A DNA stretch of 64,000 nt from Anoplolepis gracilipes. Its lineage: Eukaryota > Arthropoda > Insecta > Hymenoptera > Formicidae. The notes beneath the pieces were generated by a model. It saw only the letters and a list, made by a program, of their open reading frames with translations. It searched no databases and was not told the origin of the DNA. Location: assembly GCF_047496725.1 (NCBI RefSeq), contig NC_132983.1, positions 6,053,501 to 6,117,500 of the forward strand. Direction: 5' to 3'. The translations under genes and the position numbers were made by a program. Numbering within the stretch: position 1 is the first letter of the stretch; every line of letters begins with the position of its first letter. Below, piece after piece: positions 1 to 11,849 of this stretch.

Positions 1-579
1 ATTAATTTTGTGCTCATAAGATGTACAATATCGAATTGTACACGTGCTTAACGTTTGACTTGGAAAAATCACTCCAAACATATATAATGAATGGAATATT
101 TCAAACATCTCATTATCAGAGAATACAATTTATTTTTATACCTTATACTCTGAATTTATTATTATTTAAGAGAGAGAAAAAAAAGATTTTAATCATATTT
201 AAAAAAATATATTTTTTTTTGTTAAAAAGTTATACTATTATCTATGTTACTATCGGTAACTTGAGCTTAGAAGCCTAGATAAAAAATATTCACCTTGTGC
301 AGCACAATATTTGTTTTTAGGTGAATACCTTTTTTTTAAGCTTCTATAAGCTTATTTCTAAAAGTTCACAAATATTCTTTCATGCAATTCTGAGAGGGGA
401 AAACCTATTTTATTTCATGTGTATATAAATTGCAACTTTTATATTAAGCAAATATATTGTTTTGTTAGATTAGAACTCGGTCGGTAGTTCATACCGAACT
501 CATTATCCCCATTATCATTACTCCCCATTCTAGTTGTTTTTCAAGTAAAAAATGGTGGCTCTAAAGCTAATTTACCTAC
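1..579. other. intron of the SLC23-type gene, left edge
   Basis: AT-rich sequence following the donor (GTAGGT on the minus strand) of the last transporter exon seen. No further transporter exon was recognised here, so the remaining exons lie to the left of the window. Confidence 0.6.
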
Positions 580-3500
580 CACACATCCTCGCAGTAGTCG
601 GGTAATAACTGATAGACTCGACCGTACACGCTAATACTCCCGCAAGCATACCGAGGACTCCTGATAACGTTACGGTGGGCATGCCCCACTGTCCAGGATA
701 CGGTATTCGAAACCATGGTGAGTCGCTTATTATTTTCAATTTACTGTCAGATCTGGCGGGATGACCGTATGGTAGCGTATCGGTGACCGTTAGTATAGTG
801 CAAATTATCCACATGATAATTATGGTCAATAAAATCTACAAATGCAAAACAATAATACTTGTAGTTTAGAAGTACAAAAGGAAGCAAGAAAGGATGCCGT
901 TCACACATTCACCCTGAAACGGCACAAGTGGTAACGATACTCGAGGAGTCGGATCGGAGCAAACCAACGGGGGCCCTTCGCAAAGCGTGAGGAAACAGGA
1001 TTCTCACTATGAGGATGAGCTACCCAGCATTAGCTTTACATCGCAAGAAACAAAATTACGACGTCTCCTTCGTGGCCAAGCGATGGACGATGAAAAGCCA
1101 TCGGTGTTTCTTTAACGATTCCGCAACCTGGCAACTGAGCAATGCAATGACAGTATTCTACGTAGCCTATTTATGGAGCAAATGCTCGAGAACATGCGCA
1201 GTATTTTGCAGATCAGTCAACTAGATGATCTACCTCAACTCAAGGTACTCAGGTCGATGGAATCGCGGAGGTGCTTCGCCCGCAGATCGCGGACGTTGCC
1301 CAGGAGCCGACAGGCATGGTCGCATTGCCGGAATGAAATACCACAGGAAAGGACGCCAAGCCGATTGCAGCTAATCTCGATCCACACAGGGAGATACTCC
1401 CCCTCGATGGTGAGGGGGCTCAGTCACTCCTGTAAACTTGGCACACTATACTTAAAAATCTGAAATTTTTTTTAGAGTTCTGGCATTCTTTTGAATAGTT
1501 CTAGAGTTCTACATAAAGATTTTAAATAGTTGCGATGATTAAACACAAAAAATCAAAAAAAATAATTATTTTACAGGAAAAAGTCATAAGGCCTTTCTTG
1601 TAGAACTGAAGGAACTCTACGTAGAACTCTCATTAAATCAGCTGGAACTCGAGAAAAATTGTTTACAAATTACAATTTGGTCACTAGATTTTCAAAAATC
1701 GTTTTTTGCTTTTAATTGATAGAACTATTGATATATTTAACACAAAACTGTAGAACTAACTAGAACTCTAAAGAAATAATTGATTCTCATGATTTGGTGC
1801 GTTGCGTGAACTTAGAACACCATATTTTCGAATTCAATTTTTAAACGTAGGAGGAACCACAAAAAATTTTTCATATTTATTTATTTATTTATCTATAAAA
1901 ATTAATACTATAAATGTGTTTTAAGAGTTACAACTGTTGACGTTCTTATATGGGTGGGAGTCTATTAACCACGTCGCCAATTGGCCAGTTTAAAATGAGG
2001 CCCTCTGATTGGTTAATCGTTGCTGATGACCCTAGGCATCGGTCGATATAAGTGGCTGTGGTCAATCGTGACGTGTCAAACGGGACGCTCCCTCTTATAT
2101 TTGCCATTATTTTACAAAAACTTATTTACTTAGAAAGAATATAATAATGACTTAAAAATCACATTATTATAATGACGTTTTTGTACATCATTATATAAGA
2201 CGTCACAAAAAAGACGTCTGTTAATTAAGCAATTTATTAGTCATGTGATCAGCAATGGTCAGTTTTCGACGTTAAAATGACGTATGCTTGCTATTTGCGG
2301 CAACTCATGTGTTATTATTATTGCAAAATTCCAAATTCACCATCTTCGTTTTGTACTTACCGGAAAAAGTTTAAATAGTTCAAACCAGATAATATGCAGT
2401 CCTTGGCTTTTGCGATACATTGGAAATGGAAATGGCACGTTAACCATTATTTGCGAGCATGTCGTCAGCAGTACTATTGTTCTAAAAATATATGCAAAAG
2501 ATTTTCAATATTGAATATTATCGCAGTAATAATTTAATATAAAGTGTTTTCAAACTTTTTCGGAAATTATAAGAGACAATACCCTACTGCTATACCCCAG
2601 TGCTGAGACGCGGCGTCCGCTGCATTTTCGAACAAAGACAGTCCAACCAATGAAACCGTCGGCACTATTGTTAACGGGGTTATAAATTTCAGCAAATATC
2701 CGACGATACCTAAGCACGTTTTAATGTCTCAATGTTTAAAAAAAGAAACAAACTAATGTACGTGATAGAATTTGACGATTGAAATCACCTCCAAACCCAA
2801 TGATCACTTGGAATACAGCCGAAACAGCAATGGCGCCAGATAGTTCTCTCATTCGAATTTGCCACAGCTCAGTCCGATTCTCGTGGGACATCTGACTTAA
2901 CACTTCCGGCACGGGGCACTGCCACTGCGGCAGATTCAATATCGCTAAAGTCGGCACTAAAAACGATATAGTGCCACCCTGCACTAATGGCAACCTAATA
3001 CAAAAATGCGTTTTTTTTTTTTTAACATAAACTTTACATTCGGTATTCTCCTAAATAGATCAATTAAGGCTCCTGAGTACTCGCCGCGGAACTTGGATGT
3101 CGACGGTGGCGACATATAGTTCTGTCTCTTTCTCTCTTTTGGGAAATATGTCAGAAGCGAGAAATGACAGCCCAATTTATGTTGCGACCTACGTCGTAAT
3201 TATTTGCTTTTTGCTAGTGTTGTCATGTGCAACGTATTTATGAAACTTGTGAAAATGAACGGCTGCCAAGCTGTGTAAGGAATAAACTGTGTAAAGTAAC
3301 ATTTTCCTCTCCTTTCGACAGCTGTCAAATCGCGTGTTTTTCTGCATTTCAAGGGTTCATTTCGGACTCAATTTACAGTTATTTATCAATTGTCAGGAGA
3401 AAGGATTCTGAAGAGATTGGTAGTATTATTTCGTTGAAATATGTTTTTATTTACATGTCAGTCGCAACATAAATTAGGGTGTCATTTCTCGCTATTTCTT

Positions 3501-6500
3501 GCTTATGACGTCACGATTTCAATATGGCCGCGGTGACTACTCAGGAGCCTTTACATTACAATAAAGTTTTTATTGTAATGTAAACTGAAAAAAATAAGTA
3601 TTTAATCATCATCTTGTTATAATCAATTTTACCTTGATAATGATTGTACATACCTACATCCTATAGTAGTCTGAAAAAATGTTACCAAACCGGTGACGAA
3701 GATCATCGTAGAAATAATATGGCTCCTTGCAGGATCATCTTCTGCCATGCAAAGGGCTGGCGTTAAAATGAAAGGGATAGAAACGATAGCACCGATCATA
3801 GTTAAGTAATGCTGTACAGAATATATTATTAAATATTATATCATATAAAATATAATGTGTCGAATATACATATATGTAATTATAATATATAGTTATATTC
3901 TGTATATATTGTATTATGTTTTTTGTTTTTAAACATGATTTTTTTCAACGTTATTTAAAATATATCTGGAGCATTAAAAACACGTTTTAAACAAAAAAAT
4001 TTTTTTAAACATGATTTTTACCAACCCTAATTTCACTATTACTTTTGCGTAATATCTCGTATACTTATACCTGCAGTGCCATAAATAAACATAGATACCA
4101 CGGTGGTATATCATCGATGCCGTAGGTAATGTCAACATTTCTCTTTTCGTCTCCCGTCGTTTCCTTTGCTATTGTTGTCATTGTCGAATTTTCTGTCTCC
4201 TGAAAAATCAAAGAGCACACAAGATGGCTCTTATACCTTATTTATACATACTTGAACAAAATCATTGATGTATAAATATCTGGACGGAGCCTTCAGGTGC
4301 GGGGAGTGAAGATTTTAGGGAAGGAGAAGGCCGCCATATAGTCTGGCGACATTAGTACTGCTCCTTTGTGGTGGAATAATAAAATACATAATTAGAATTC
4401 GACCGAAATTTCGGGCTAAAAATTTTTGGGAGGATCCCGTTAACGTAATATATATAATAAAAATGTGTAACTGATAGTTACAAATTCAGATTTTTTTCTT
4501 AAAGATAATTATGTGTTTTAATTACATCAATTGATTCGTCTCATTATTCTGTGAATAAAAGTATTAGGGTAAGATAATCGAGAAATGAATATTTAACGAG
4601 ATATCTTGTATTTTATGTCAAAATATTGCAACTTTGAAGCCTTATAACTCGAAAAATGTTTAATGAAAAAACATTTGATTATAGTGTTTTGGAAAGCTCT
4701 CGAAGTCAGCTACAAGAATTTGTAACAAAAAATAGAGGGTGCCATTTAAAAAAATTGAGGTGACCTTCACGTGACCTTCAAATCACTCTTCAAGGTCAGA
4801 CCAATGGTACCATCTTATGGCCCCCTCGAAACCGAACAACTTTTGCCTGAAACATTTTTCTCTCTCAGGTTTGATTTTCGAGATATTCGACTGGATCGAT
4901 TAAAATGGCCCACCCTGTATAATATATATATATATATATTATACAGGATGTCCGGTACCCGAAAGACTCAGGTTCGATTCTCGATTCAGTGACTTCGCCC
5001 CGATCGATATTTTTCTCGCCTACGTCTCTTTAAAAGAGTAAAGAAGAGTTTATAAAATTCTCAAAAATGAGAATTTAAATCTTGGTAAATACAGCAAGAA
5101 AAATATGTGCCCTGTGCACTTATCAATTTCGCAGAAAAATTAATAAATTCTGTGAAATCGACGTATTAACATTCGCGTTTAGCTCTTATTCGCTCAGTTT
5201 TCTAATTGGTTGTTTGTAAACCTTAAAGAGCCTTTTTCTCAGTAATTTATAAAAATATAATTTTGTTATCAGAGTGTACTTATACAGTTAGATTAATCCA
5301 TAAATAGGCAGTTGTTAAAACTCAGTATCGGTAATAACAGTAATAAAAGTATTGTGTCATATTTATCTTTTTAATTAATTAATTGGTATACTTAAACTGA
5401 TAATAAATGATAACACAGAGATAGAAAGAGACATTACCCAACCACGCAACCTTCTAAATATTGAAGATACTGTAAATTATTCGCGATTATTACTCGCATT
5501 ACTAACGTATGCTCGACGCAATAAGCGATTATCTTAAACGTAGCTTGTAAATGGCTAACTATAAATTCTTAAACAAGTAACTATCAACTTGGCGATAAAA
5601 ACCATAAAAGCGTGGATGTTAATGCGTAAATTTTCTTTAGAAATTAATTCTTTCCGCGAAAATTTGAAACGTGCACCCCCCCCCCCCCACCCTAAAGAGA
5701 TGTAGGCGAGAAAAAATATCGGGGCGAAGAGGGGATGAAGAGAAGTTATAAAATTCTCAAAAATGAGAATCTATTTCTTGGTAAAATACATCAAGTAAAA
5801 TATGTGCCCTTTGCAGGTTTCAAATTTTCGTGGAAAGAATTAATAGAATTTTCTAAGGAAAATTTACGCATTAACATCCGTGCATGGCTCTTATCGCCAA
5901 GATAGTTATAATTGTTTGTAAATATTAGGAGCCTTATTATTTATTCGAAATTTTAAATTCTTATATTTCAAAAACTCGGAATAAAAAAATATGCTTTTAT
6001 TCTTAATTTTTTTCATACTTAATTTTTATACTGTAATCTTTATCCTCAAATTTCGGAATATTCTGTATTTATCGTGCACACATGACTGCTATATGCAACA
6101 TACTGACAATATGATTGATAAGAAAATGGAGAATGTGCTACGTAATATAAATAAAAATATTTATATCACTCATGCATTTCTTTTAATTTAGAGTTTTAAA
6201 TATATGTATATAAATATTATGAAATAACCTGCACCATTCTTGAAAATAAAATTTCCTTTAAACTATGTTCTGTAGTGACTCTACTGTATTTTGCATATTT
6301 GTAGTGCTTAAACTGCGTAATTTTCTCGTATTGATGTTAACGAACAATATTCACACCGATCAAAACTGAAAATTAGAGAAGACATTATCACATTTCATTC
6401 TAAATACGCTAAATATTTGGCGATAATAAGAATATTAACTAGAGAATATTAGGAAAATTCTACTGTTCAGACGAGACATAACTCATTGCGTTGTTCGTTT

Positions 6501-7199
6501 TAAAATAATATTAGAATAATAGCTAAATAGTATTTTGAATAACTAAAATATTATTGTGTACCGACTTAATCAAATTCATTACAGTGATGCAAAATTTATT
6601 TTACAGCTCTGCATTTTTGTAAGCACTAATGTTTAATAATGTAAGAATTATAAAAATATATATATATATTATTTTATATTATTATGACATCGTTTTGACA
6701 TAAACTACAATAATTTGGAATAAAAAGTTTTATTAAAAAATTTTTTTTTGTTGAGCTTGCATACGTGTGCAGATTCTTGCTTACAATAAATGACAATCGA
6801 CAAAAATGGTTATTCATTGTTATTTAACTTGCAATGATTTGTGATTAACTAACACACACAATTATTTGTATTAGAACTAGACTATAAAATGAAATTATTT
6901 CAAGTTAACTAAAACTAATTTATAACTATATATAAATTAGTGCATGAATTAATTGCACATCCTTAAAGTTTTATTCGCGAAGAGACATACAATTTTATGA
7001 TAGCTCATAAAAAGAGCAAATAAAAATAGCTCCTAATATCTCAATCCACAGCAAAGAATTAAGTTTCAATTATAAAAGTATAATAATTATAATCTTTCAA
7101 GGTGCTACGTAGCATTGTGAAGACATTTAAAATATAGAAAACTCTTTGTCGTTCAAGATAACTCACCATTTCCATTATTTGTATTTCGTTCTCCGGCAT
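580..7199 (-). CDS. SLC23-type nucleobase/ascorbate transporter, 5' part (partial)
   Basis: Seven exons were read on the minus strand: 7199-7167, 4199-4071, 3811-3654, 2994-2789, 2709-2583, 2481-2361 and 835-580. All have GT-AG junctions and consistent phase, giving about 343 residues; the 3' exons lie beyond the left edge. The protein starts MPENEIQIMEM. It has the first-helix ALQH motif of the family, split between exons 2 and 3, then MAEDDPARSHIIST, LPLVQGGTISFLVPTLAIL and PWFRIPYPGQWG followed by GMLAGVLACTVESISYYP. These are hallmarks of the nucleobase-cation-symporter-2/SLC23 membrane transporters, which import nucleobases or ascorbate with sodium or protons. The substrate cannot be told, because the family signature in the later helices is outside the window. 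Introns carry a 482-bp TTAA element (3068-3549), a 140-bp element (1952-2092) and a gag remnant (870-1440). The gene is head to head with NCBP3, 1.7 kb away. Confidence 0.9.
870..1440 (+). pseudogene. decayed LTR-retrotransposon gag fragment
   Basis: This block is more GC-rich than its surroundings. It reads in pieces as a Gag-like polypeptide: a segment with DELPSISFTSQETKL, then LRSLFMEQMLENMRSIL and QISQLDDLPQL. After a frame change follow GIAEVLRPQIADVAQEP and a short tail to about 1440. A stop codon near 1110 and the frameshift near 1245 show that it is dead. The LRSL...LP/E...VRSIL...LA/ADxIAEV pattern is that of insect Gypsy or BEL/Pao capsid regions. No LTR, protease or polymerase remnant was recognised. 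It sits in the transporter intron between exons 6 and 7. Confidence 0.5.
1474..1780. repeat. diverged inverted repeat rich in AGTTCTA/TAGAACT
   Basis: TTTAGAGTTCT...TAGTTCTAGAGTTCTACA at the left end is mirrored by TGTAGAACTAACTAGAACTCTAAAG at the right end; further TAGAACT/GGAACTC copies lie between. Possibly an old inverted-repeat transposon; no target duplication was seen. Confidence 0.35.
1952..2092 (+). mobile_element. GGGTGGGAG element, copy 1
   Basis: About 140 bp starting GGGTGGGAGTCTATTAACC and ending near CAAACGGGACGCTCCC, in a transporter intron. Two close copies in the opposite orientation lie at 26003-26146 and 26463-26606. The ends are imperfectly inverted (shared TTGACCACGTC near both ends in the other copies). 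It carries CTGATTGG (inverted CCAAT). It looks like a non-autonomous DNA element; the superfamily is not assigned. Confidence 0.7.
3068..3549. mobile_element. TTAA-flanked MITE, copy 1 (482 bp)
   Basis: The terminal inverted repeats are GGCTCCTGAGTACTCGCCG at the left and, read inward from the right, GGCTCCTGAGTAGTCACCG. The flanks are TTAA on the left and TTTA on the right. A near-identical copy, exactly flanked by TTAA, lies at 53565-54049. The length, TIRs and TTAA target suggest a piggyBac-type MITE, though the terminal bases are not those of canonical piggyBac. It contains TGACGTCA near the right end and an 81-codon ORF at 3227-3472. It is inserted in the transporter intron between exons 3 and 4. 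Confidence 0.8.
4571..4923. mobile_element. ACAGGGTG element, diverged copy
   Basis: The right end is CACCCTGTATAAT. The core shares with 16991-17410 and 32912-33311 the strings GAAAGCTCT, CAGCTACAAGAA, AGGTGACCTTCACGTGACCTT and TTCAAGGTCA. The left end is not well defined. It lies in the long first intron of the transporter gene. Confidence 0.6.
5015..5240. repeat. CTCGCCTACGTCTC repeat family, copy 1
   Basis: About 225 bp from CTCGCCTACGTCTCTTTAAA to TTGTTTGTAAACCTTAAAGAG. It matches in reverse the end motif CCTAAAGAGA(C/T)GTAGGCGAG of the copies at 5691-5937 and 19461-19690. Shared inner strings include AAAATTCTCAAAAATGAGAA and ATATGTGCCCT. Confidence 0.6.
5555..5937. repeat. foldback pair of the CTCGCCTACGTCTC family
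   Basis: A second copy (5691-5937) runs from CCTAAAGAGATGTAGGCGAG to AATATTAGGAGCC. Its right half is mirrored at about 5570-5678, where GGATGTTAATGCGTAAATTTT and GAAAATTTGAAAC recur in inverted order. The pair therefore forms arms of roughly 110 bp around a central unit. A run of 14 C residues (5675-5688) lies at the junction. Confidence 0.6.
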
Positions 7200-8862
7200 T
7201 TTAGCAAAAAACACAGTACAATATTTCGATGAACTTGATCAATCGAATCCTATACGAAAAAGTCTCGAGTCTCGTTGAAAGAAGAAACACGTGTCAGTGA
7301 ACACAAGCGCGCGAATCTTTGCTCAAATAATCAGTTCATATATGTCGACACGTATGCATTATGTGTTAAAAAAATGTGCGATCTTTTCTTATATATGTAA
7401 TATGTACTCTCCTACTATCCGTCGTCTATAGACAAAGTTTCTTAATATACCAGATTGCCTCAATCAGGCACTTTCTTTTCATTGGTCGTGACATCATTGA
7501 TAATGTATCCATCCTTATCGCATGCATCTGTGATTTTCATTTTACAGTTTTTATAACAAATTGATCATTTAATAAGGAGACGTGATACCATTCGATTTCA
7601 ATGAAGCTCATTGTATTGATAGAGCATGTCAACGATAAATTACACAAATTACTAAAACGTTTTTTTTTTTAATAATTATATCAGGCGATATTATAAAGGT
7701 TCATGTCGTACTTGATGGTAAAACCCACTAATAAATTTTTTTGTAAAAAGTATTTGTTTAAATAAATTAATTTCTTAACCTACACACTTGTCAAAAGCAA
7801 TTGCATATTTAATACTGTTGTTAAATTCTAAGACTGAATATGAATCACATTCGTTTTTATATAATATTATTTCTATATAATTAATATTATATATAAAGTT
7901 TTACATAATATACTACGCACAAAAATATAGGACTATTTCATTTTATGTTTTATTAAATATCTTTATTCCTAAATACTTGTGACTTTGATTGCAGTAATGA
8001 AAAATGTATGATATATTATTTGAATAATTTTTTTAATTGGAGAAAAATGTTAATTTTTTACTTATTTAAGTAAAAAATTGTTTGAATTACATATCGGGTT
8101 CGATGTTATGTTAATCATAAAATCTCCATTAATTCATTATAATTATTATGAAGAAGATAAAATAAAAAATAAAAGTTTTAATTTTTAGTTAACAAGCGCA
8201 TTTTAATTATTTAATTATTTTTTTAAATTATTTTGATTACATATTAATAAAAAATAATCCAATTTATGTCGTGTTTGGTGTCATTTTAATTCGCGGATTT
8301 TCTTCTATCTCCAGTCTTTCGTATCGTATTTCATTTTACTATAGAAAATAAAATTGTTACATTACGCATTTTATTGATCCGAAAATAATTGTAATGAATC
8401 AATGAGGTTTTTGCGATTAAAGTGACACCAAGCACGACATAAAAAGCACAGACTCGAACCAATCGGTTGTTTTACCATGGCACCATGGTAAAGTAGATCC
8501 AGCCATGTAGTTCCATCGATCGATAAAATGCATCCAGTTAGCACCACTGTCGCGGGCGGGACGGAAGGGGGGGAGAAAGCGTCTCAAGAAAAACATAGGG
8601 CATGGCGCCTCTCACAACACATGTAAGCAGCCTTAAGCATGAATGGAGGGTTGAAGGTTTGAAGTTTGAAGTTTGATGGCTCTGATAGTAAGATGTCTGC
8701 CTCTGTGGTGTTGTCTGATTTGTAAATTGTAACCTATTAATTTTGTCTGATATATAGTAAGCCGTTATTCGCGTTAACGACTATACTATTGCGAAATTCA
8801 CAATACTCAGTCGCTTTTCTTAATAATATTTAAACGTCTAGCGCATTCGTTGCATCTGTGCA
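7200..8862. promoter_or_regulatory. divergent spacer between the SLC23-type gene and NCBP3
   Basis: A 1.7-kb spacer between two divergent start codons, expected to hold both promoters and 5' UTRs. No TATA box is convincing. A 178-bp inverted-repeat element occupies 8266-8443. The 400 bp before the NCBP3 start are less AT-rich, with a CCATGGCACCATGG palindrome near 8475. Confidence 0.5.
8266..8443. mobile_element. 178-bp MITE-like inverted repeat
   Basis: The left end, TTTATGTCGTGTTTGGTGTC, is mirrored by the right end, GACACCAAGCACGACATAAA. The inverted match continues inward through TTTAAT..CGCG/GCGATTAAAG. This gives about 32-bp TIRs around a 110-bp centre with no ORF. It lies about 420 bp upstream of the NCBP3 start codon. 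Confidence 0.7.
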
Positions 8863-11849
8863 ATGGACGAGTTTGACGAATCTTCGGACGTGGAGATGGT
8901 GCCTATCGAGGAAATAGAACGAATCAGAACAGCTTCAACAACAGAATTACGGGTAAGAGAAATAGTATTTAACTTAATCGATACCGTTATTAATTGATAT
9001 ATTCTAAAAAAAACATGTTTTAAACTATTCTATGTAGACTCAAATGCAAACATTAGACAACAGTCGCTATGAAAAATCCATGAACAAGTTTACAACGGGT
9101 ATAGATATATTCAGTGAAGAGGAGAAATTGAAGATGGAAGAACGAGCAAAGCGTTTTGGCTTATCAGAGAAATCCAAAACGTCGCCGAATCAAGAAGAGA
9201 ATTTATATAGCAGGTAAATAGTAGTTATTTGTTTTAGAACGAAAGCAAATTGGTATAATAGTTAATAATCTATATTTTATATTTATATTTTATATTATGT
9301 TATATTTTATATTTATTATATTTTATATCACAGTATGGGTATCACGGATGATGGCGAGAATGCAAAAAATGTTAGATTAAATGTAATTCATATGAGAGGA
9401 ACTGAGGAAATGAGTACCAACGATGTGTTTAAATATTTCCAAGATTACGCCCCGATGTCTATCGAATGGATCAATGATGTTTCGTGTATGGTTTAAAGTT
9501 TGAAACACCTATGATAATATATCATTAGTGGCTGACATTTGTTTGGTGAATAATTCATTCTATCGCAGGTAACATAGTATGGTTCGACAATTTATCAGCA
9601 GCTAGAGCTATGCTAGGATTATCCAAGAAGATTATAGGTAGCGTTATGAAATGTTCAGATCGAGAAAACGATTCTGAAAACAGAAAATACAGCGAAGCGA
9701 CAGTGGATGGAAAAGATGAGTCTGTTGATCTAGATAAAAACAGAAAGGAAGAGAATTGCATAAGCATTAAAAACATCGATTATCCATTACCTCCAGGTAT
9801 ATGGAGAAAGGGAGTGGATTATCCAAAGTCTAAAGGAGTCTTTCTTCGATTTGCTACCAGAATGGATAAAAAGCCTGCCAATGCAGAAAAGAAGAGCGAA
9901 TACTACAAAAAGTATGGAAATCCCAACTTTGGAGGTAAATTTGTGTACATGTAACAAAAATAAATTAAAATCGAAATAAGGAAAGATGATAGGATTGTTT
10001 AAATTTTCTTTTGGATATTCTCAGGTCTTAAAGGAATTCTAACGAAGTCTCGTAAGCGTATGTACAAGCAGATCCAACAAAATGAACACGTATCATCGAG
10101 TGAAAATGAAGATCGAAATCAAACGAAAAATCCATGGGGCGCATTGTCCGAGACGTGGGGCTTGAACGACGTTGTGGAGGAGGATTTTCTTCCAAAGAAT
10201 GGCGTTAAGGACCAAGTACGTGGTATAAAAGAGAGATTGGGTATCAAATGCAGAGACAAAGATACAGTACAAACGGAAGACCAGGGAGAGACTAGTTCGG
10301 GTAGTGACAGCGACGAGAATTGGTGTAAACGGAGTAAGATTCCACGTATGCGAATGCACGCCGACGATGAGGAAGAGAAGTTGCAAAAGCGACGGGCAAA
10401 GCTCCGATATCAAGTTAGTTATTTTCTTTTTATTGAAAAGATGTCTCTTTTACTTGTTTTTTTTTTTTTTTATAAACAATTAATATTTTACTTCAGATGG
10501 TTCTCAACAACTTAAATAGTAGCGGTGACTTGCGATCGAAATTAAGGAGACCAAAAACGAAAACGCAGTTCCGCGATCCCATTCAAGTAGTAGTTACAAA
10601 CACGAATCTAATGAAATCGAAGCACGATAATTCAGGAGTAATCCTGCAAGATTATCAAAAAGAGACACAATTGTCGGAAAAAGAAGAGGGAGAGTGGCAA
10701 GAATCGGAAGACGAAGACAATCAAGCAGAAGAAGGCAAGAAAGAGCAAAAGTATGGACAATGTGCTTTGATGGAAGAGGAAGAGAGAGAAGAAGACGAGG
10801 AAGAAGAAGAAGAGGGCGAACACAAAGAAGATGAAGAGGATAGCGATGAAGACAGCAATGTACCTGCAAAAGAGATTCAGGGTCCTAAAGGAAGCGTGAT
10901 AAAGGTAGTCCCACCCAAGCCGCGCATTGCTTCTACTGTATGGGCAAGATTAAATCATACAAAAAGCGAAACAAGTGACAGCTATTTGAAAAACAGGTAA
11001 AAGAATTATTTCTTATCTATTAATCATAACTTGCTGATTTTCTTTTGCCTTTTTCTCTCTCCCTCTCTCGTCTTTTCCTCTTTCTCCTTCTTTGCTACCT
11101 ATTTTTTTTTTTTAATTTTACATTGTAATAAACTTTTAACATTTAAATATTCTGGTAACTTCTTATAATTTTTTAAAGTAAAATTTATATAGACTATCCA
11201 GAAAATTCCCCGCAGTATTTCGGGACCCAAAAAGAAAGAAAAAAAGCTATATAACATAGGTCCGGAAATAAATCATTTCCGAGTTATAGCCACTTTTATA
11301 TTAAAAACATTGTAATTTATTTTTCTTAATCATAAACATAATAATCATAATTTATTTTTTATAATGTTTTAACATAAACAACTTTATTTCGGACTGTTTT
11401 GGCGTTATTCAAGATGCATCACGTGGAAGCATAGTCCGCTTTTGACATTTCTCTTTTTCAATTTAAAAAAATTTTTTTAATATTTAATTTTTATCTTTTT
11501 TTAATTTCTTTTTTGATTTTTGTAATATCGGGCGATTTTTCGGACACTCTGTATATATAGATGAATTGTGAAACAAATCTTTATTTTTTTTTTCTAATAT
11601 TTTTTAAAAAAATGTGCATGTGTGCAAAAGATATGCTGTGTAACTTATTATATAATTAAGTGTTTATTGTTTCTGAAGACTTATGAGAGTTATATTTCTT
11701 AAAGACGATCGAGCAACCGTGACTTGAGAAGTACCATAAAGGGCGGCGATTTGCGATCACGCATTGGAAATCATACCAGAGGACGTTCTCCATTGAGAAT
11801 AGAAGTGAAAAATGATAAATATACAGAAGACAATAGTGACGGAGAGTGA
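8863..11849 (+). CDS. NCBP3: nuclear cap-binding protein subunit 3 (NCBP3)
   Basis: The exons are 8863-8952, 9038-9213, 9334-9485, 9569-9934, 10025-10413, 10497-10996 and 11705-11849, giving 605 residues (the human protein is about 620). The start MDEFDESSDVEMVPIEEIE is the first ATG of an open exon. Residues ~89-158 form the RRM-like fold: RLNVIHMRGTEEMSTNDVF, then the cap-contact region NIVWFDNLSAARAML, where the human protein has WLDD. Then come a conserved basic segment with GIWRKGVDYPKSKGVFLRF and FGGLKGILTKSRKRMY, and a long low-complexity tail dominated by Glu/Asp/Lys (exon 6) with a basic end. In vertebrates the protein joins NCBP1 in an alternative nuclear cap-binding complex for mRNA export. 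The last intron (10997-11704) carries an inverted-repeat element. Confidence 0.92.
11187..11558. mobile_element. inverted-repeat element in NCBP3 intron 6
   Basis: The left end TATATAGACTATCCAGAAAA is mirrored imperfectly by the right end TTTTTCGGACACTCTGTATATA. It is about 370 bp with no ORF. The ends resemble the TATACAGGGTG/TATACAGAGTG type seen elsewhere in the window. Confidence 0.45.

Noticed and set aside
4961..5010. tRNA-like GGTTCGATTC near 4971
   Set aside because: Only a T-arm-like decamer is present. No acceptor stem, D-arm or anticodon arm can be folded around it; it is next to a transposon end.
10093..10869. Minus-strand ORFs over NCBP3 exons 5 and 6
   Set aside because: Antisense of the acidic Glu/Lys-rich tail, giving Leu/Phe/Ser-rich nonsense.
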